The notes under the pieces: generated by a model | What the model saw: only the letters and a program-made list of their open reading frames with translations | What the model was told of the DNA's origin: nothing | Databases searched by the model: none | Shown: positions 1-7,451 of the stretch, in pieces | How the letters are laid out: every line of letters starts with the position of its first letter | Numbering within the stretch: position 1 is the first letter of the stretch | Position numbers and translations under genes: made by a program | Assembly: GCA_028275425.1 (NCBI GenBank) | Contig: JAPWUT010000015.1 | Coordinates: 1 to 16,246 of the forward strand | Source of the DNA: Anaerolineae bacterium | Lineage (GTDB): Bacteria > Chloroflexota > Anaerolineae > SpSt-600 | DNA: 16,246 nt | Direction of reading: 5' to 3'

Positions 1-531
1 TCGCCCCCTCTTTTGGTTTTGTGGGGGGACACCTCCCCACGCCCCCCGCCATGGGGGCTCCGCCCCCTGGACCCCCGTTTCCCACCCCCGTAGGCTGAGG
101 GTTTGCCAACGTTTTAGGTCCCACTCGTGGCGGGTTCGCTAATGTGGGCTACTCGTTCCCTCTTTTGAATTTGTGGGGGGACACCCCCCACAACCCCCTG
201 TCATGGGGGCTCGCCCCTGGACCCCCGTTTCCCACCCCCGTAGGCTGAGGGTTTGCCGGCGTTCTGGGGCCCACTCGTGGCGGGGTTGCTAATGCGAGCG
301 ACTCGTTCCCTCTTTTGGTTTTGTGGGGGGACACCCCTCACACCCCCTGCCAGGGGGCTTCGCCCCCCTGGACCCCCGTTCCCCACCCCCGTAGGCTTAG
401 GGTTCGCCAGCGTTTTGGGTCCCACTCGTGGCGTGGTTGCTAATGCGGGCGACTCGTTCCCTCTTTCTGGTTTTGTGGGGGCACATCTCCCAAACCTCCT
501 GGGATGGGGCTTCACCCCCTCCACCCCCGGT
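1..531 (+). repeat. Left array of ~150-bp GC-rich hairpin repeat
   Basis: Tandem units start at 1, 153, 303 and 454, giving periods of 152, 150 and 151 bp; the fourth is truncated near 531. The window edge cuts the array, so more units may lie to the left. Each unit runs in order: a C-rich/T-run start, a G-run/C-run palindrome (around TGTGGGGGGACAC), a second palindrome (in the third unit CCAGGGGG, a CTTCG loop, then CCCCCCTGG), C-runs around CACCCCCGTAGGCT, then the conserved block CCCACTCGTGGCG and GTTGCTAATG. Units differ most in the middle palindromes and least in the CCCACTCGTGG block. The fourth unit has the GGGGGCACAT variant that is also common in the right array. Open frames cross the array, but the period is not consistently a multiple of three and the composition is extreme, so I do not call them genes. 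No spacers are present, so this is not CRISPR. Confidence 0.93.
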
Positions 532-639
532 TCAATGTAGGGGTGTAGCGACGCTACGCCCGTACTTGGCTCGGGGCGAGTCGGTAAGAGCGGGTTACTC
601 GCCCATAATTTTGGTTTCGGGGGCGCTTGCTGGCCCCCT
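532..639 (+). other. Array flank with inverted repeats and a decayed repeat unit
   Basis: There is no gene here. GGGTGTAGC at 541-549 pairs with GCTACGCCC at 553-561 around a 3-base loop (one G-T pair). GGGCGAGT at 574-581 pairs exactly with ACTCGCCC at 597-604 around a 15-base loop. GGGGGC at 619-624 pairs with GCCCCC at 633-638. From about 588 the sequence again resembles the start of an array unit (a GGGTTACTCGCCC stretch, then a T-run and G-run), so I read 588-638 as a degenerate fifth unit. The hairpins lie upstream of the moeA promoter, so they are not in the moeA leader as inferred. They could end transcription arriving from the left, although no clean U-tract follows. Confidence 0.5.
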
Positions 640-668
640 TTGGCTCTTCCCCGGATTTTTGGTATAAT
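640..668 (+). promoter_or_regulatory. Sigma-70-type promoter of the moeA operon
   Basis: TTGGCT at 640-645, a 17-base spacer, and a consensus TATAAT at 663-668 predict a start near 675. That leaves about 20 bases of leader before the moeA ATG at 696. The -35 hexamer begins directly after the last repeat-derived hairpin (ends 638), so the promoter sits at the array border. Confidence 0.75.
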
Positions 669-695
669 GCGCCAGAATACGCAAGGAGTAAGCCT

Positions 696-1949
696 ATGGA
701 GGAATTTTACCCCATGATAAGTGTGGAAGAAGCTTTGGAGAAGGTCCTTTCCATGTTTCACCCCCTGGAGCCTGAGGAGGTGGATTTGCTGGATTCCCTG
801 GGCAGGGTCCTGGCCGAGGATGTGTTCGCCGATATGGATATACCCCCCTTGGATAATAGCGCTATGGATGGCTATGCCGTCAGGGCTGAGGATACGAAAG
901 GAGCTTCTCCTGAAAACCCTCGCCCCCTCCGCATAATCCACGAGGTCCCGGCCGGATACATAAGCGAAAAAGCCGTTGAGCCTGGTACAGCTATCAGGAT
1001 AATGACCGGTGCGCCTATACCCCCCGGAGCCGATGCTGTGGTGCGTTTTGAGGATACCCGCCGGGAAGGCGATACAATTTATATCCTCAAAGAGGTGAAG
1101 CCGGGAACAGAAATACGCAAGGCAGGGGAAGACGTTAAGAAGGGGGAGCTTAAGCTGCCTAAAGGCACGCTCATAAGGCCTGCAGAGATAGGGATGTTGG
1201 CCGCCCTCGGGAAAAAGAGGGTTAAAGTTATACGCAGGCCAAGGGTGGCTATTTTGGCCACAGGAGATGAGCTGGTGGACTTGGGGGAGACCCCAGGCCC
1301 TGGGAAAATCCGCAATACCAACACTTACTCCAATGCGGCCCAGGTCATAAAATACGGCGGCATACCGATAATCCTCGGTATAGCCCGCGATAGACGAGAA
1401 GAGCTGGCGGCTAAGTTACGGGAGGGGGTTGAAAAAGGGGCAGATTTAATCCTGACCTCAGGCGGGGTTTCAGTAGGGGATTTTGACCTGGTAAAAGAGG
1501 TGTTGGCTATAGAAGGTGAAATCACTTTTTGGCGAGTAAGGATGAAGCCGGGCAAACCTTTGGCCTTCGGAGTGCTCAATGGGAAAGTCCCGCTCCTTGG
1601 CCTACCTGGTAATCCGGTATCGGTAATGGTCGCTTTTGAGCTTTTCGCCCGTCCGGCCATCCTCAAAATGCAGGGGAGGACTTGCCTGGAGAAGCCGACT
1701 ATTGAGGCAATCCTTATGGACGAGATACCACATAAAGACGACCGGAGGCATTTCATAAGGGTAATTGTGGAGAGAAGGGGAGATGGATGGTATGCTCGGC
1801 TAACTGGAGCCCAGGGCTCTGGTATACTTACCTCAATGGTTAAGGCTAACGGTTTGGCCATAATACCGGAGGATTGGAAGAAGGCCGAAGCTGGGTCTAA
1901 GGTTAAAGTGATGATGCTGGACTGGCCGGAAGAGATGGCTTGCCAATAA
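696..1949 (+). CDS. moeA: Molybdopterin molybdenumtransferase MoeA
   Basis: Cytoplasmic enzyme of molybdenum-cofactor synthesis: it inserts molybdate into adenylylated molybdopterin, releasing AMP. The 417-residue length is normal for MoeA. Family motifs appear in order: DNSAMDGYA at about residues 53-61 (MoeA N-terminal domain), ATGDEL near 188-193 and TSGGVSVGD at 254-262 (the MoCF/MPT-binding domain), KPGKPLAFG, then LPGNPVS at 303-309, followed by the small C-terminal beta domain. I chose the ATG at 696 because AAGGAG at 683-688 lies 7 bases before it and it follows the promoter at 640-668; an upstream in-frame start at 627 would precede the promoter, and a second ATG lies at 714. It is the first gene of the rightward operon. 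No other Moco genes are visible, so the molybdoenzymes served are unknown. Gephyrin-like or tungsten-specific paralogues share these motifs. Confidence 0.95.
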   Translation: MEEFYPMISVEEALEKVLSMFHPLEPEEVDLLDSLGRVLAEDVFADMDIPPLDNSAMDGYAVRAEDTKGASPENPRPLRIIHEVPAGYISEKAVEPGTAIRIMTGAPIPPGADAVVRFEDTRREGDTIYILKEVKPGTEIRKAGEDVKKGELKLPKGTLIRPAEIGMLAALGKKRVKVIRRPRVAILATGDELVDLGETPGPGKIRNTNTYSNAAQVIKYGGIPIILGIARDRREELAAKLREGVEKGADLILTSGGVSVGDFDLVKEVLAIEGEITFWRVRMKPGKPLAFGVLNGKVPLLGLPGNPVSVMVAFELFARPAILKMQGRTCLEKPTIEAILMDEIPHKDDRRHFIRVIVERRGDGWYARLTGAQGSGILTSMVKANGLAIIPEDWKKAEAGSKVKVMMLDWPEEMACQ

Positions 1950-1966
1950 TATCCTCGGAGGGAAAA

Positions 1967-3034
1967 ATGCCCCAAAAAATCATAACCTTTAGAATCCCTG
2001 GCCCGGAGGAAGTTTTAAAGGCCCAGGGCTTTACTCCTCAGGAAATCCGGAAATGCCTTGAGCTTATCCAAGAGAAGTACGGCCCCCCCGATAAACTTAC
2101 CCCCGGAGAATACACTGTGGAGCTGCCGGAAGAAGCCTTACCCCGCCTCTTCACCAATCAGGACATCATCAATGCTATCTACAAGCTGGCCGAAAGCAAG
2201 GGGGAAAATGGCTGGGCTCTTCTCAAAAGAGCCGGCCTTACCCATTTGGTCCAAAATCGCTATGACCTTTACTCAGGCCCTCCAATAGAAGCCCTCACTG
2301 GCCTAACTCCAGAAGAACGCCGGCTACTTGCCCAAATTTTGGGCATCTCTTTACCTCCTATCCCGGAAGAAATAGAAGCCCCGCCCCTGGTACAGGCTGG
2401 GCCAATCCCTAACTATACTCCCGGAAGGGGCGGTAATCCCATAGACCTCATAGTTATCCACTACACCGCCAGCGGAAGCGCCGAAGGGACTATTTCCTGG
2501 TTCAAGAACCCGAGGGCGAGGGTAAGTGCCCATTACCTTGTGGGTAAGGACGGAACCATTTACCAACTTGTTCGGGACGAGGACACAGCTTGGCACGCCG
2601 GCATACCTCCGAGGCCCGGCCTTTCGGAAGAGGAAAACCGCAAGCGGGAGGAGAGAGCCAGGGTAATCCGCCCCAACGAGAGAGGCATAGGCATTGAGAT
2701 AGTAAACTGGGGGCCTCTCAGGAAGACTAACGGCAGTTTCCTTACTTGGAATGACTACCCATATAACGGCGAGGCCGTTCAAGTTGGTGGAGGTTACTGG
2801 GAACCTTACGCCGATGCCCAATACGAAAGCCTAATTAAGCTGGTCCGTTACTTGTGCCGCAAGCACGCCATCCCGCCCAATTACCCACCGGAAGGGCCGG
2901 GAAACTACCATAGTGATGCCTCCCAATTGGCCTCCTTTAGGGGCATACTTGGGCACTGCGCCTTAGATAACACCAAGATTGACCCCGGTCCACACTTTGA
3001 TTGGGAGAAACTGGCCAAGGGGCTTTCCGGCTGA
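1967..3034 (+). CDS. N-acetylmuramoyl-L-alanine amidase (Amidase_2/PGRP fold)
   Basis: Zinc amidase expected to cut the bond between muramic acid and the stem peptide of peptidoglycan. The catalytic domain fills roughly residues 150-350 of 355. Expected zinc ligands by analogy to AmpD are His165 in VIHYTA, His330 in LGHCALDN and Asp339 in DPGPHFDW; Glu244 in GIGIEIVN matches the catalytic glutamate position. The first ~140 residues are mostly helical, with no family I recognise, and may be a binding or regulatory domain. No signal peptide or lipobox is seen, so it may act on cytoplasmic muropeptides as AmpD does, leave by a non-Sec route, or act at lysis. The ATG at 1967 has GGAGG at 1957-1961, 5 bases upstream; an upstream TTG at 1940 overlapping moeA is less likely. 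It lies 17 bases after moeA and 3 bases before the glycosyltransferase. Confidence 0.88.
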   Translation: MPQKIITFRIPGPEEVLKAQGFTPQEIRKCLELIQEKYGPPDKLTPGEYTVELPEEALPRLFTNQDIINAIYKLAESKGENGWALLKRAGLTHLVQNRYDLYSGPPIEALTGLTPEERRLLAQILGISLPPIPEEIEAPPLVQAGPIPNYTPGRGGNPIDLIVIHYTASGSAEGTISWFKNPRARVSAHYLVGKDGTIYQLVRDEDTAWHAGIPPRPGLSEEENRKREERARVIRPNERGIGIEIVNWGPLRKTNGSFLTWNDYPYNGEAVQVGGGYWEPYADAQYESLIKLVRYLCRKHAIPPNYPPEGPGNYHSDASQLASFRGILGHCALDNTKIDPGPHFDWEKLAKGLSG

Positions 3035-3037
3035 GCG

Positions 3038-4150
3038 ATGCGCATCCTCCACGTTTACAAGGACTACTTTCCGGTCATCGGAGGGATTGAAAACCACATC
3101 CGCCTATTAGCCCGGGAACAGGTCCGCCAAGGCCACGAGGTGGCGGTTTTAGTGACCAATCTCGGGCCGAGGACCAAGGAGGAAAACCTTGAAGGGGTCA
3201 GGGTGATAAAAGCGGCCCGGCTAACCCACTTGGTTTCAACCCCTTTGAGTTTTTCCTTCTTCCGCTTGATTGGGAAAATTCCAGCCCAAGTGGTGCACCT
3301 CCACTTCCCCTATCCCCCCGGCGAGGTGGCCAATTTTCTCTTCGGCCGAGGGGAGATTACCGTCATGACTTACCACAGCGATGTGGTGCGCCAGAAGCTA
3401 ATCCTCACTTTTTACCACCCCCTGCTCCTCCGCATCCTCAGCAAGGCCGATGGCATCATCGCTACGAGCCCGCGGTACCTGGATTCTTCCCCTTACTTGA
3501 GGCTTTTTAGAGATAAATGCACCGTGATTCCTCTCGGAGTGGAGGTGGAGCGCTTTGCCTCGGTTCAGAGGGAAGAAGTTGAAGCTATTCGCCGGCGCTA
3601 TGGTACCCCCTTAATCCTCTTTGTGGGCAAGCTGCGCTACTACAAAGGAATCCCTTACCTTTTAGAGGCCATGAGAAGCCTTCAGGCCACACTTCTTATC
3701 GTTGGCTCAGGGCCGATGGAAGCGGCTTGGAGGAGGCTTTCTTCGGAAATGGGGCTTGATGGTAAGGTCTTCTTCCTTGGGGAAGTGGAGGATGAGAAGC
3801 TGCCCGCTTTCTACCAAGCTTGCGATGTATTTGTCCTTCCCGCTTCCCACCGTAGCGAGGCTTTCGGGACCGTCTTGATTGAGGCCATGGCTGCCGGTAA
3901 GCCAGTGGTCTCCACCGAGCTTGGGACAGGGACTTCTTGGGTAAACAGGGATGGGGAAACGGGCTTAGTCGTCCCTCCGTGCGATTCGGAGGCTCTGGCT
4001 AAGGCGATAAAGGTTTTGCTGGAGGAGGAGGCAATCCGCCGGCAAATGGGCGAAAGGGCCCGCTCCTACGCTCGCTCTTTCTCGGTAGAGGAAATGGCTC
4101 GCAGGGTCTTGGAGTTCTATCAGGAATTGCTGGAGAGGAAGAGGAGATGA
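3038..4150 (+). CDS. GT4-family glycosyltransferase
   Basis: Predicted retaining, nucleotide-sugar-dependent glycosyltransferase with the GT-B fold, cytoplasmic or loosely membrane-associated. The N-terminal acceptor half opens with MRILHVYKDYFP and GGIENH (15-20), the usual GT4 loop, and carries TYHSD at 111-115. The C-terminal donor half has ILFVGKLRYYKG (about 193-204), IVGSGP (221-226) and the EX7E motif from Glu274 to Glu282 in EAFGTVLIE, followed by AMAAGKPVV. The 370-residue length is typical. The start is 3 bases after the amidase stop with no convincing Shine-Dalgarno, so translation is probably coupled. The stop overlaps the next ATG as ATGA. The donor and acceptor cannot be told from sequence; neighbours suggest an envelope glycan, glycolipid or exopolysaccharide. 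Confidence 0.9.
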   Translation: MRILHVYKDYFPVIGGIENHIRLLAREQVRQGHEVAVLVTNLGPRTKEENLEGVRVIKAARLTHLVSTPLSFSFFRLIGKIPAQVVHLHFPYPPGEVANFLFGRGEITVMTYHSDVVRQKLILTFYHPLLLRILSKADGIIATSPRYLDSSPYLRLFRDKCTVIPLGVEVERFASVQREEVEAIRRRYGTPLILFVGKLRYYKGIPYLLEAMRSLQATLLIVGSGPMEAAWRRLSSEMGLDGKVFFLGEVEDEKLPAFYQACDVFVLPASHRSEAFGTVLIEAMAAGKPVVSTELGTGTSWVNRDGETGLVVPPCDSEALAKAIKVLLEEEAIRRQMGERARSYARSFSVEEMARRVLEFYQELLERKRR

Positions 4151-5031
4151 GTTGGCGAAGGTTTATCCTCAGAGATAACAGGCTTCACCCCGCATGGCGG
4201 GCTCTCATTTTCATCCCCTTTTACTTCCTGACCTCTGTTTTTAGCGGGACAATTTTTGCCTTAGCCTTCTCCCTTTTCAGCGGCCAGCCCCCAAGTTATC
4301 AGATTGTGTCGCCTTTATTCATCGGCGTAGAGCTGGTGAGCACGGCCAGTGTTTGCCTGCTGGTGTTCCTCTTCAGGCGCTTTTTAGACGGTAAAAGCTT
4401 CCGAAGCCTGGGATTTGAGGTGAAGAAAGGCTGGCTGAAGGAAATAGGTTTAGGGTTTGCTTTAGGGTTCCTTCTGATGGCTTTGGTGTTCGCTACGCAT
4501 GTCCTGGCCGGTTGGGCAAAAGTGGGCAATCTCTCTCCTTACTCCCAAGCCGGCAAAGCCCTTTTCCTCACCCTTCTCTTCCTCATCCCCGCCGCGCTCA
4601 ATGAAGAGATAGCTTTTCGGGGGTATTTCCTCCAGAATTTGGAAGAAGCTTTCGGCACCTGGTGGGCGGTTGGCATCTCCTCTCTGGTTTTCTCTTCCTT
4701 CCACTTCCTAAACCCCCATTTTTCCTGGCTTGCTTTCCTCAACATAGTTTTGGCCGGCTTGCTCTTCGCCGTGGCTTACATTTTGACCCGAAATCTCTGG
4801 CTTCCCATAGCTTTGCATTTCTCCTGGAACTATTTCCAGGGGCCGGTTTTCGGCTTTCCGGTAAGTGGATTGAGGTTCCCAAGCCTCCTTGCCTTGGAGA
4901 TAAGCTCTGGTGCTTTGCCCTTTTCCGGTGGTAGTTTTGGCCCCGAGGGTGGGTTGACCGGTACTTTGGCTACCTTGCTGGGTTTGGCAATACTTTGGCT
5001 GTGGGCGAGGAGAAATGCGCCGAGGCTTTGA
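4147..5031 (+). CDS. CPBP-family intramembrane metalloprotease
   Basis: Polytopic membrane protein of 294 residues in the CPBP (CAAX protease/bacteriocin-processing, Abi, Rce1-like) family. The hallmark motifs are present: NEEIAFRGY with Glu153, Glu154 and Arg158; FSSFHFLNP with His186; and the third-motif region IALHFSWNYFQG with His224 and Asn228. Hydrophobic stretches near residues 17-45, 54-77, 101-122, 137-151, 173-188, 192-213 and 217-230 fit about seven or eight membrane segments. A glycine-rich loop precedes the last helix (about 271-288). Family members cleave prenylated or small membrane peptides, or act in immunity to bacteriocins; the substrate here is unknown. The start overlaps the glycosyltransferase stop by 4 bases, with GGAGAGG at 4132-4138, and the end overlaps the next gene by 17 bases. 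Confidence 0.9.
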   Translation: MSWRRFILRDNRLHPAWRALIFIPFYFLTSVFSGTIFALAFSLFSGQPPSYQIVSPLFIGVELVSTASVCLLVFLFRRFLDGKSFRSLGFEVKKGWLKEIGLGFALGFLLMALVFATHVLAGWAKVGNLSPYSQAGKALFLTLLFLIPAALNEEIAFRGYFLQNLEEAFGTWWAVGISSLVFSSFHFLNPHFSWLAFLNIVLAGLLFAVAYILTRNLWLPIALHFSWNYFQGPVFGFPVSGLRFPSLLALEISSGALPFSGGSFGPEGGLTGTLATLLGLAILWLWARRNAPRL

Positions 5032-6814
5032 CCTCTATCTACTCCTTACCATTTTGTCCTCAATACCGCTCATGGGCCCCCTTTTCATGCCTGGCTACTT
5101 CTGGAATGCCCACGATGCTCGCCACAACGTTTTCTTCATCCTGGAGCTTGACCGCTCCATAAAGGATGGCATCTTGTACCCCAGGTGGTCGCCGGACTTT
5201 GCCTTCGGCTACGGTTACCCCTTCTTCAACATCTATGGCCCTTTCCCATCTTACCTCGGAGAAATTTTCCACCTCTTGGGCTTTGACATCCCAACCTCGG
5301 TTAAAATTGTCTTTGGCCTTTCCATCCTTGCTTCTGGCTTGGCCATGTTCCTGTTCCTGAGGAGAATGGTTGGTTCCGGGGCCGCTTTCTTGGGGGCAAT
5401 GGTCTACTTATATGCCCCCTACCACATTTTTGACCTTTACGTCCGGGCAGCCTTGGCCGAGGCGGTATCATTGGCTTTCATCCCTCTGGTTTTCTGGGGG
5501 GTTTACGAGAGTGTGGAAAGGCCGCGGTGGAACGCTTTAGCCGGCACAGCCTTCGCTTATGCATTGCTCATGGTCACCAGCAACTTGGTAGCCTTAGTTG
5601 TTACCCCGATTTTGGCCGTCTACCTTCTTCTACTGGCAGGCTTGAGGGCTTATGAAGAACTACCTCGGGAGAGGTTCTCGCCTCTGTATGGTCTGATGGC
5701 CTTCGGGGAATTCCTTCACGCTGCTCTTCCCCCTTCCTTCGGTTTACTTTTGGGGCTTGCGCTGAGCGCTTTCTTCTGGCTTCCGGCCTTCGTTGAGTTT
5801 AGATACGTTCGGACTGACCAATGGATGGGTGGGTATTACCGGTATTGGGACCATTTCGTCTACTTTTTCCAGCTTTTCTCCCCGCGATGGGGTTTTGGGA
5901 TAAGCGAGGCTGGGCCCGATGATAAACTCGGCTTTCAGTTGGGGATTGTGCCTTTTGGCTTAACTATCCTCTCACTGGCGGCTATCCCGCGGCTAAAGGG
6001 TAAAATCAAGGCACAGGCCTTCTTCTTCCTGGCGATAACAGTCCTTACCGTTTTCCTTACCCTTCAAGCCTCCATGCCTCTGTGGGAGAAGGTAGCTTTT
6101 GTCCGGTTCGCTCAATTCCCGTGGCGGTGGCTCATAATCCCAATTTTTTCCATGGCCTTTCTTTCTTCCCTGGTCCTGGCGGAAGTGCGTGATAGGCCCG
6201 TCTTGCCCCTGCTCTTCGGGCTCCTCGTCCTGGCCGGAAGCTATCCCTACATAAAAGCCGAGCCGGGGAAGCCTCCGGAAGGAGGTGTATCCTTAGCCGG
6301 CCTCATGCGCTTCCAGCGAACCTCCAACGAGATGACCGGCTGCACCGCTTGGGTCAAAGAGATACCTTCCTGGTCACCTTTTGCCGACCTCCACATAGCC
6401 GGGATTGAGGTCAAAACCCGCATAGACTACACCTCTGTACCCCCTGACACGCAGATTTCAACCCTGGAATGGCACACTGCCTCTGAGCTTTTCGGATACT
6501 TGACTGAGAGGGAGCCCTTCACCGTCACCCTGAACCTCTTTTACTATCCCGGTTGGACTGCCTACCTTTTGGAGAAGGAGGACGATAAATACCGTGTAGT
6601 AGGCAAGCTACCGGTTATGCCGGAAGATGGTCCCTTGGGCAGAGTGACCGTTTCCGTTCCCAAAGGATTGCATTACGTTCTGGTCAGGTTTGAAGACACC
6701 CCGATTAGGAAGTTAGCTTGCGCCACAACTTGGGCAAGCCTTACCTTAATTTTGGGTGTATGGATTGGCATAAGGGGAGCCCAGAGGCTGTGCTGTGTGT
6801 CCCCTCCGACCTAA
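5015..6814 (+). CDS. PTPS-related polytopic membrane protein, paralogue 1 (GT-C-like)
   Basis: Large membrane protein of 599 residues resembling proteins annotated as '6-pyruvoyl-tetrahydropterin synthase-related, membrane'. That name is historical; the layout is closer to GT-C/YfhO-type lipid-linked-sugar transferases, which is inference. Features are an N-terminal membrane segment (6-24), AHDARH (32-37) in the first outside loop, YPRW (55-58), GYGYP (65-69), PYHIFDLYVRAALAE (135-149), many membrane helices to about residue 409, FPWRW (368-372), then a mostly soluble domain with FYYPGW (509-514) and RFEDTP (558-563), and a last helix near 570-587. It is clearly paralogous to the gene at 7452. 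The start has AGGAG at 5008-5012, close to the ATG, within the end of the protease gene. The last residues and stop codon run into the GC-rich palindromic repeat, so the tail may be repeat-derived. Confidence 0.85.
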   Translation: MRRGFDLYLLLTILSSIPLMGPLFMPGYFWNAHDARHNVFFILELDRSIKDGILYPRWSPDFAFGYGYPFFNIYGPFPSYLGEIFHLLGFDIPTSVKIVFGLSILASGLAMFLFLRRMVGSGAAFLGAMVYLYAPYHIFDLYVRAALAEAVSLAFIPLVFWGVYESVERPRWNALAGTAFAYALLMVTSNLVALVVTPILAVYLLLLAGLRAYEELPRERFSPLYGLMAFGEFLHAALPPSFGLLLGLALSAFFWLPAFVEFRYVRTDQWMGGYYRYWDHFVYFFQLFSPRWGFGISEAGPDDKLGFQLGIVPFGLTILSLAAIPRLKGKIKAQAFFFLAITVLTVFLTLQASMPLWEKVAFVRFAQFPWRWLIIPIFSMAFLSSLVLAEVRDRPVLPLLFGLLVLAGSYPYIKAEPGKPPEGGVSLAGLMRFQRTSNEMTGCTAWVKEIPSWSPFADLHIAGIEVKTRIDYTSVPPDTQISTLEWHTASELFGYLTEREPFTVTLNLFYYPGWTAYLLEKEDDKYRVVGKLPVMPEDGPLGRVTVSVPKGLHYVLVRFEDTPIRKLACATTWASLTLILGVWIGIRGAQRLCCVSPPT

Positions 6815-6854
6815 CCCCCCTGGCCCCCTTCCCTGCGAGGGAGGGGGCAATCTC
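6815..6854. repeat. GC-rich palindrome directly after paralogue 1
   Basis: The arm at 6823-6834 (GCCCCCTTCCCT) and the arm at 6838-6848 (AGGGAGGGGGC) pair around a GCG loop with one bulged T. It starts 8 bases after the stop codon. It could stop transcription of the upstream operon, but no U-tract follows, so a rho-independent terminator is not proven. It differs from the ~150-bp unit and resembles the CCCC...CCCTC/GAGGG...GGGG intergenic palindromes I recall from Chloroflexota genomes; that likeness is from memory, not a search. Confidence 0.6.
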
Positions 6855-7393
6855 GCCACGAGTGGGACCCAAGACTCCGGCGAACCCTAAGCCAACGAGG
6901 GTGGGCAAACAGGGGGTCCAAGGGGGCGGAGCCCTCATGGCGGGGGGCGTGGGGGGTGTCCCCCCAAGAAACCTTAAGAGGGGGCGAGTTGCCCACATTA
7001 GCAACCCCGCCACGAGTGGGACCCAAAACCCTGGCAAACCCTAAGCCCACGAGGGTGGGCAAACGGGGTGGAGGGGGCGCAAGCCCCCTCCCAGGGGGTC
7101 TGGGGGATGTGCCCCCAGAATTTTGAAAGAGGGGGCGAGTTGCCCACATTAGCAACCCCCCCACGAGTGGGAGCCAAGACGCCGGCGAACCCTAAGCCAA
7201 CGGGGGTGGGAAAGGGGGGTGGAGGGGGCGCAAGCCCCCTCCCAGGGGGTCTGGGGGATGTGCCCCCAGAATTTTGAAAGAGGGGGCAAGTAGCCCACAT
7301 TAGCAACCCCGCTACGAGGGGGACCCAAGGCGCCGGCGAACCCTAAGCCAACGGGGGTGGGCCAAGGGGGGTCCAGGGGACGAAGCCCCCTGG
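6855..7393 (-). repeat. Right array of the same ~150-bp repeat, opposite orientation
   Basis: Copies of the block GCCACGAGTGGGACC (reverse complement of the left array's CCCACTCGTGGC) begin at about 6855, 7009, 7160 and 7311, giving periods of 154, 151 and 151 bp. The last copy is truncated near 7393. Copies two and three share about 70 consecutive identical bases (around 7065-7133 and 7216-7284), which suggests a recent unit duplication or gene conversion. Both palindrome variants are present: GGGGGGTGTCCCCCC in the first copy, and GGGGGATGTGCCCCC with GGGGGCGCAAGCCCCC in the next two. Start-to-stop frames of about 100 codons on both strands look like by-products of composition. This array fills most of the 637-base gap between the two PTPS-related genes. 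In the remaining 7394-7451 I see no convincing promoter, only the ribosome-binding site for the next gene. Confidence 0.93.
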
Positions 7394-7451
7394 CAAAGGA
7401 GTAGAAAATCGGTTCTAACTGGTCAAATCCACTTAGCGTAAGAGGTGACTG

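Noticed and set aside
1..531. CRISPR array
   Set aside because: Units are ~150 bp, directly adjacent and without unique spacers, and no cas genes are present.
532..695. Molybdenum-cofactor riboswitch upstream of moeA
   Set aside because: The hairpins lie upstream of the -10/-35 promoter, and the leader is only about 20 bases, too short for that motif.
201..941. Long open frame on the minus strand across the left array into moeA
   Set aside because: It reads through tandem repeats and antisense to moeA, is Pro/Gly/Arg-rich, and matches no family.
1325..1975. 216-codon minus-strand frame opposite moeA
   Set aside because: It is the antisense shadow of a strongly conserved moeA reading frame and has no ribosome-binding site or recognisable domain.
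4147..5031. CPBP protease as part of a bacteriocin or phage-defence system
   Set aside because: The family includes such members, but no precursor peptide, immunity or defence gene is nearby.
6811..7306. Several open frames of about 100 codons in the right array on both strands
   Set aside because: They are products of the repeated GC-rich unit, shift frame between units because the period is not a stable multiple of three, and repeat each other's sequence.
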